From contig NC_068347.1 of assembly GCF_014633365.1 (NCBI RefSeq), positions 18,746,433 to 18,810,432 of the forward strand: a DNA stretch of 64,000 nucleotides, read 5' to 3'. Every line of letters begins with the position of its first letter. Position 1 is the stretch's first letter. Under the pieces are notes generated by a model. The model worked only from the letters and a program-made list of their open reading frames with translations, was not told the DNA's origin and made no database searches. Source of the stretch: Diospyros lotus. Lineage: Eukaryota > Streptophyta > Magnoliopsida > Ericales > Ebenaceae. Position numbers and translations under genes: made by a program. Below, one piece after another: positions 57,989-64,000 of this stretch.

Positions 57989-60426
57989 TGTAGCATCCCA
58001 AAAATTTGGAGACAAGTAAAAATAATTAATTTGGGTGTTTGAGGATATTTTAGAATATTTGGAGATTTTTGAGAAAATACTTATTTATGATATTTTGAAG
58101 AAATGGGAAATTAAGGTGATTAATTAAATTAATTAGATGTATTTATAAAAATAATAAAATATAATATAATAAAAATAATAACAATAATAATATAAATCAT
58201 AATAATAATAATAAAAAAAGAGTTAATCAAATTAAATTAAATTAAACTAATTAGTTAATATATATATATATATACTTGTTTGTGGGTGTGTGCGTGGCCG
58301 TTTCATGGCCTTTCTTTTGTATGGCTTAAAAGCCACTCAAATGTGATATAAATTGATGAGGCTTGGGCAGCAAGCATGGGGGGCCTTTAAAGGCCTCAAA
58401 CGAGAGCACTCTGGGGGCCATTTTGCAAGCAAAACAGAGAGGAAAAGAGGGAGAGAAAGAGAGAAATTGATGGAGAAGAGCAGCAGGCGCACGGCGGCTA
58501 AAAAGGAAAGGAAAAAGCGAGGAAAATCAAGGGATTTTAGTGATTAATTGGTGTTTAAAATATCCAGGTAAGTGGGTAACATTAATATAAGTGTTATATG
58601 TTTAAATCATGGATTTTATACGGTTAGATTATACAGTTTACGCTTTAGAATTAACTAATTTAAGTCACAGTTGTATTATTTGATAGGAAACGTTTTACTT
58701 TGCATCAGGAGCACAAGAGAGGCTGAAATCAGCCGTTTTCAGGCAAGCTCCTAACCCTCTCCTTGCGCTATTTATTTTCTGTGAAAGTCTTTGAGATTTC
58801 TTGTACTCTAAACCCTCCCTCACCGTGACTCGGTTCTACGCATAAATAATAATAATCCACGTAGTAACCACTTTATGACTTTTATTTTATTAATGAGTTT
58901 ATTGTTAATGGGATAAGCTAAGTAAGGATGTCATAGCGTCTTTTATTTCAACCGTCACGAGCTTTGTATCGCTCCGCTTTCCTTGGGAATGATGCCGAAC
59001 CCACGGGGGCTAGGTTCTTAGAAAATAATATGATATTATGGAAAGATGTTAAAAGTCTATTATGTAAGTTGAGATGGTTTTCTGCGAATGAGAAGGAAAT
59101 GAGAATGGTATCAAGATGCTATATGGTTATGTACATGAAAGGTTATGGAGAGATGTTGTGTGATGTTAAGTTTAGAGAATATAAAGTTAATAGTGTCAGT
59201 AAGTGTGTCTAAGGGTATGGGTACAAAGCCACTGACTGTCGACCGTGGGTCGTGGCAATTGATAGCTGGATGTATGGGCGCCAGTCATCGGTTGTTACAA
59301 TAAACGCTAGACGGCCAGAAGAGCTGGTACTCCAGATTCCCGCCTTGGTTTGTGCATATCATGATGTGTGTGCTACAAGGGGCTGCGATGCATTCACGTG
59401 GGGACATGCTTTGTGTGTGATAGGATATATGAGCATTTGCATGACCCGGTTGGTCTAAGAGCCAATTTGGGTATCCTAGGTGAGCATAAGCATTTAGAGC
59501 ATGCTGCATGTGTGTATTCCTATGTGAGGCGTAGCAGGGCCTGATGCTTGGTTTATGGGGGCCTTGTCATCACGTTTATGCTACAACGGCCATTACATTT
59601 CTTATGTGTTGCATTACATGTTTTATTGTTATTGTTATTCTGGACGGGAGTACCGTGCCAGGTGTCGGGAGTACCGACTCATGTCAGGATGTAACTATTA
59701 TTCTGGGCGGGAGTACCGTGCCAGGTGTCGGGAGTACCGACTCATGTCAGGATGTAACAAGTATCAGGAAAAATCAAATGTTGAATGTCAGGAAAAGCCG
59801 ACCATGTCAGGAAAATGCGGGTCTTTATGGATAATGAAATAGTAGCCTATGTTAGGCTACAACAGGTTTGTATGTGGGACCCGGGTGCCAATGTGTGACT
59901 TATGTGGGCCCCTGGTTCCTTATGTGCAGTTAATTGTATGTTATGCATGTAGAAGTAAGGTACGTATAGCTCATGACATGGCGTGATTGCATTGGCATGA
60001 ATTGCATGGGGTGTTATGGGAAGAGTCCTATCCTAAACCCTCAGCCTTTCTTTCATGAGCTTGCTGAGTCTCGTGACTCATGTTGTTTTACATCATTCCA
60101 GGTACATTCATCGGGGTTTGGGTCCAAACCGACGTGTCATGATAGCAAGTGCAGAGCTCTCCCAAACCTAGATCCTGGGTGTCGTGTGTCTGGATGAAAG
60201 TAATGCTTTATGTTTGTGAGATGGAGGCATGTTATGTAAGCCCAGGTGGGCCCAAGTGATGAAAGGTTTGTAAAGACGATTATGAGATGTATAATTAAAG
60301 AAAAATTATGATTTCTAAAAGGGTTGTGAGTGCGTTGTAGTTGTGTCATTGTTCGATATCATTTAAATAATGACCTTCTCACGGATCCTCTATGCTAGCG
60401 GGGGATCCGGGAGGCGGGCCGTTACA
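57989..60426. mobile_element. 2.4-kb gypsy-type solo LTR H, inserted in copia F
   Basis: It starts TGTAGCATCCCAAAAATTTGG, ends GGGCCGTTACA and is flanked by perfect GTTGC duplications (57984-57988 and 60427-60431). It has no gag or pol. The length, the TGTARCATCCC-type start and the GTTACA end are like LTRs of large Ty3/gypsy elements, probably chromoviruses; this lineage call is inference. It contains a 63-bp tandem duplication at about 59641-59760. The orientation of its parent element is uncertain. Several short frames inside are not recognisable proteins. Confidence 0.85.
59635..59765. repeat. 63-bp tandem duplication in LTR H
   Basis: Two near-identical units, each with GGGAGTACCG twice and 'actcatgtcaggatgtaac', start at about 59641 and 59704. 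A third partial unit ('atgtcagg', 'gaccatgtcagg') follows. Confidence 0.85.
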
Positions 60427-60431
60427 GTTGC

Positions 60432-62260
60432 CATCCCCAGTCAAATTTAAAGACTCTCCCTATGTGTTCAAGAGAAGATCACGGCCTATCATCCATCCTC
60501 AACCTGGATCAACATATGTTTTCAGCCCAAGAACTGAAGTCACTCATCCCTTTATTCCTTCTAACCCTATTCCTAATGACTTGGATCTTCCTATTGCAGT
60601 TCTAAAAGGGGATAGGAGTTGTACTCAGCTTCCATTGACTAACTATATTTCTTATCATCATCTTTCCCAATAGCACAAAAGCTTTCTGACCTCTCTAGAT
60701 ACCATTGTCATTCCTAACACAGTTAACGAGTCTTTAAAAGATCAAAATTGGAAGCAAGCTATGCAGGAGGAGATGAGGGCTTTGAAGAAGAATTAGACTT
60801 GGGAAATAGTGTCTAGACCAAAGAGGGTCAAACTAGTGGGTTGTAGGTGGATTTTTAATTTGAAATACAATGCAGATGGTACATTAGAGAGATACAAGGC
60901 TCGGGTAGTGGCTAAAGAGTACACTCAAACCTATGGGATTGATTATCTAGAGACCTTTGCACCTATGACAAAGATGACAACAGCTCAGATACTCTTATCT
61001 CTAGCAGCATGTTGTGGGTGGCAGTTATAACAATTTGATGTGAAGAATGCTTTTCTTCATGGGAATTTAGAGGAAGAAGTGTTTATGGAACCACTACCAG
61101 GATTCAATAAAGAAGATTCAAGCAAAGTATGCAGGCTTAAAAAGGCAGTCTATGGCCTTAAGCAGTCACCAAGGGCAAGGTTTAGCAGATTCTCTAGGGC
61201 AATGAGACACATGGGATATCACCAAAGCCGGGGAGATCATACATTATTCATTAAGCACTCAATAAAGGAGAAGGTGACAACTTTATTGGTTTATGTAGAT
61301 GATATAATTGTTACAGGTAATGATATTGAGGAACAGAAAACCTTGAAAGAAAGTCTGGCCAGAACTTTTTGAGATTAAGGATTTTGGTATACTTAAGTAT
61401 TTTCTGGAAATAGAAGTGGCATATTCTAAGGCAGGTATTTTTGTGTCCCAACAAAAGTATATCCTGGATTTGTTAAAGGAAACAACCTGCTAGGAGGCAA
61501 AGGAGTTGGCACCCCTATAGAGCCTAACATTAAGTTTGGAGAAAATCCTAATTATCAGTCGGTGGACAGTCGATGGACAAGGGAAGATATTAGAGATTGG
61601 TAGGTCATTTGATCTATCTCTCGCATACCAAACCAAACATTGCATTTGCTATCAGCCTGGTAAGCCAATTCATGCATAGTCCAACCACGAAACACGTGCA
61701 AGCAGTTGAGAAGGATCCTATGCTTTCTGAAAACAACACCGAGCAAGGGAATTTTGTTCAGATCAAGGAAATGACTTGGATATTAAAGGGTATACAGATG
61801 CAGATTATGCAAGTTCCCTACTTGAAAGATGATCTACAACTAGTTATTGTGTGTTCCTATGAGGGAATTTGGTATCCTGGCAAAGTAAGAAGCAGAGTAT
61901 TGTGGCTAGGCCTAGTGTTGAAGCAGAATTCAACGCCATAGCACTCAGTCTATGTGAATTGTGGTGGCTAAGGATTGTTCTAGAAGATCTAAGAGTTACT
62001 AGCAATGGACCAATCAAGTTATTTTGTGATAAAAAATCAGCCATTAATATTGCACATAATCCTATGCAACATGATAGGACAAAACATATAGAGATAAACC
62101 GGCATTTTATAAAGGAAAAGTTGGAAGCATGTCTGATTCACATACCCTATATTCCCTCTAAAAAACAATTGGCTGATCTACTGACGAAGGGATGGCTGCT
62201 AAAAGGTTTGAAGACTTGGTATGCAAGCTAGGAATGATAGATATTCATTCACCAGCTTGA
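60432..62260 (+). pseudogene. Copia F reverse transcriptase and RNase H
   Basis: It runs from the linker (PNDLDLPIAVLKGDRSCTQ) through [66 protein letters not shown] and the catalytic YVDD (about 61292-61303). After a frameshift near 61370 come RNase H pieces (HLIYLSHTKPNIAFAISLVSQF, RPSVEAEFNAIAL, FCDKKSAINIAHNPMQHDRT, LADLLTKG) and the terminal IDIHSPA just before the purine tract. A handful of stops and shifts disable it. Confidence 0.87.
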
Positions 62261-62267
62261 GGGAAAG

Positions 62268-62547
62268 TGTTGATTTCCGAAGGATTCACGAAGGAAAAGA
62301 TATGAAAGGTTGAATAATTATCCACCCTAAGTTTGGAAGCTGATATAATCTTTAGTTGTTTAGAAATTGCTAAATCAAGTTAGGATACTTTCTTAATTCC
62401 ATTTTAGGATACTTTCCTAAACCTTGTATAGACAATCTTTCCTACTTTTAGCTATTGTAATCTTTCCTATGTTGTAATTCCCCAACCCTATAACTAGGGC
62501 CGTATTGTTTTGTGTAAATGAATGAATGAAATTATTCCATTCTCACA
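62268..62547 (+). repeat. 3' LTR of copia F
   Basis: A 280-bp partner of the LTR at 49454-49735. After it the duplicated GTAGA and the reverse transcriptase frame of copia E resume. Confidence 0.92.
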
Positions 62548-63501
62548 GTAGACAATATTATTGTTATTAGAAATGATGTAAAAGAGTAATAACAAGACTA
62601 AGAGATCATCTGGCCTGGGATTTCGAAATAAAAGTACTGAGCAAGTTAAAGTACTTCCTTGGTATTGAAGTGGCATACTCTAAATAGGGAATATTTGTGT
62701 CTCAAAGAAAATATGTTCTGAATCTTCTAAAAGAAACTGAGAAACTAGGAAGTAAGGCCTTTAGTACACCTATCGACCCAAATCACAGAATTGGTGGAAA
62801 TAGAGAAAGGTGTGTGGGGTTGACAAAGGAATGCATTAGAGACTAGTTGGGAGGTTAATCTAACTCTCTCATACCAGACCAAACATTGCCTATGCAATGA
62901 GCGTTGTTAGTCAATTTATGCATGAGCCAACAAAAGAACATTTATATGCAGTTTAAAGAATTTTCCAATATTTGAAGGCTACCCCAAGGAGAGGCATTCT
63001 ATTTCAGAGAGGTGGAGATTTAACCATAGAGGGTTACATTGATACTGATTATGTTGAGTCCTTAACAGATAAAAGGTCCATAATAGGTTATTGCATGTTC
63101 ATAGCAGGAAATCTAGTTACATGGAGAATAAGAAGTAGAATGTGGTGGCAAGATCAAGTGTTGAAGCAGAATTTCAGGTGATGATACATGGGATTTGTGA
63201 GCTCCTATGGATAAAAATCATTTTGAATGATCTAAAGATAAAAGGAAGTGAACCGATGAAGTTGTATTGTGATAGCATGTCAACTATCAACATCACCCAT
63301 AATCCCGTGAAACATGATAGGACCAAGCATATAGAAATTAACATGCATTTCAGAAAGGAGAAGTTGGAAAGTGGATACCGTATGTATCATCAAGAGATTC
63401 AGCTAGCTGATGTCCTCACCAAAGGGCTTCCTACTGCAAGATTTCAGGATATTACAAACAAGCTGGGAATGAAAGATATCCACTCACCAACTTGAGGGGA
63501 C
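62548..63501 (+). pseudogene. Copia E reverse transcriptase end and RNase H
   Basis: It resumes at the duplicated GTAGA with VDNIIVI (related to YVDDIIV), then LKYFLGIEVAYSK.GIFVSQRKYVLNLL, PRRGILFQRGGDLTIEGY, VARSSVEAEFQVM, KLYCDSMSTINITHNPVKHDRT, DVLTKGLPTARF and the end LGMKDIHSPT before TGA. Stops and a frame change occur near 62820-62960 and 63140. A purine tract follows and the 3' LTR starts at 63502. Confidence 0.85.
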
Positions 63502-64000
63502 TGTTGGAGAATTCCTGAAATCTCTCCAACAATATGTCACGACTTGGCAGTGACAATTATGCAACCTTCTAATTCGATACGAATGAGAAGGGCAGAAGGG
63601 ATTCTTAGGGAGAAATTCAACAACGAGAAAGAGAGATTCAAGAGGGAGAGAGAGAGAACAGAAAGGAGAATGATATTCTTCTGATTTTCATGCCTTAACA
63701 GGCGGGTACTAGAAGATATATATACATCCTCTGGTCTAGGTGCTGCCTCAGCAGATTACACCCCTCCTAACTAACTATTTTGTCTTTTCCTAGGCCCCCT
63801 TTACACGTAGGATATTCCCTTAGGACATCCCTCAGCATACAGCTGCCCTCACCCAACAAGTACGAAAGCTTTAAGTAAATGAAAACATAAAAGCATAACA
63901 CAAAATGCAAAGAACGTTAAAACAAAAAAATAGCCAGTGTCACGCCATGGCCTATGTGTGTGACACAATATTTTCCTGATTTCTTTCCTTATTTTTCCTG
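63502..64000 (+). repeat. 3' LTR of copia E, split by LTR I and cut by window end
   Basis: 63502-63534 (TGTTGGAGAATTCCTGAAATC..) and 63971-64000 (ttttcctgatttctttcc..) together match the start of the 5' LTR at 41182. The rest lies outside the window. Confidence 0.82.
63535..63965. mobile_element. 431-bp solo LTR I inserted in the 3' LTR of copia E
   Basis: It starts TGTCACGACTTGG, ends GTGTGTGACA and is flanked by perfect CAATA duplications (63530-63534 and 63966-63970). The TGTCAC/GTGACA ends suggest a gypsy-type LTR. A purine-rich run (gagagagattcaagagggagagagagagaa) lies inside, broken here into its parts: GAGAAAGAGAGATTC and GAGGGAGAGAGAGAG. It has no coding region. Confidence 0.82.

Larger units (their letters stand above)
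49454..62547 (+). mobile_element. Ty1/copia element F, inserted in E, carrying G and H
   Basis: LTRs at 49454-49735 and 62268-62547 are flanked by perfect GTAGA duplications (49449-49453 and 62548-62552). A TGGTATCAGAGCC primer site follows the 5' LTR and a GCTTGAGGGAAAG purine tract precedes the 3' LTR. By eye the LTRs differ at about 14 of 280 positions. It is itself interrupted by copia G (52300-57430) and LTR H (57989-60426); without these it is about 5.5 kb. Confidence 0.93.
41182..64000 (+). mobile_element. Ty1/copia element E, host of the nested stack (runs off window)
   Basis: The 5' LTR (41182-41405) is followed directly by TGGTATCAGAGC (41406-41417). Gag, protease, integrase, reverse transcriptase and RNase H pieces appear in order along the + strand, ending with a purine tract (cttgagggga) and a 3' LTR starting at 63502. 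The 3' LTR is split by solo LTR I and cut by the window end. Insertions inside E: a hAT element (42995-43928), an RTE LINE (about 45664-48975), copia F (49454-62547, itself carrying G and H) and LTR I (63535-63965). Without them E would be about 5 kb. It lies on the 5' side of the cyclophilin exons. Confidence 0.85.

Noticed and set aside
1..64000. A wholly new multi-gene system
   Set aside because: All well-supported coding regions belong to known plant gene or transposon families. The remaining sequence shows no clustered unknown genes.

Overview
The window is nuclear DNA of a flowering plant, most likely a dicot; the species cannot be named from the sequence. The reasons are GT-AG spliced genes of plant families (a NAC transcription factor, a chloroplast Mpv17/PMP22 protein, a thylakoid-lumen cyclophilin), AT-rich spacers full of microsatellites, and a dense load of plant transposons (Ty1/copia, Ty3/gypsy-type LTRs, an RTE-type LINE, hAT, and a Cassandra TRIM).

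Layout. 1-8.9 kb is AT-rich spacer holding a solo LTR (2177-2906) and a complete Cassandra element (3339-3984) whose LTRs carry a 5S rRNA-derived half. At 9064-10532 (+) lies an intact four-exon NAC gene of the NAC056/NAC018 (NARS) group. 10.5-15 kb is AT-rich spacer. 15004-23362 is one SIRE/Maximus-like copia element, itself broken by a solo LTR that contains another solo LTR; three separate perfect 5-bp target duplications resolve the nesting. 25270-31546 (-) is a six-exon Mpv17/PMP22 family gene with a chloroplast transit peptide, with a small hAT MITE in its first intron. 32687-36458 (-) is an internally deleted copia element with both LTRs and a target duplication. 36928-38906 (-) holds the last five exons of a CYP37-type cyclophilin; its 5' exons are not visible. 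41182 to the window end is a nested stack: copia E contains a hAT element, an RTE LINE, copia F (which contains copia G and a 2.4-kb gypsy-type solo LTR) and a further solo LTR in its own 3' LTR.

How the parts relate. The three host genes are not an operon and share no pathway, but the two plastid proteins (Mpv17-like membrane protein and lumenal cyclophilin) and the NAC regulator are probably an old gene neighbourhood. From memory, NAC056 and CYP37 are also neighbours in Arabidopsis (At3g15510 and At3g15520), so the block looks collinear and inflated by transposons. About two thirds of the window is recognisable transposon. I found no convincing new biological system. The most unusual items are the resolved insertion stacks, the GTCGAC palindrome clusters of the SIRE-like elements, the Cassandra element, and the cyclophilin gene whose first exons would have to lie more than 25 kb away.

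All boundaries and LTR differences were read by eye; no alignment or database search was run.
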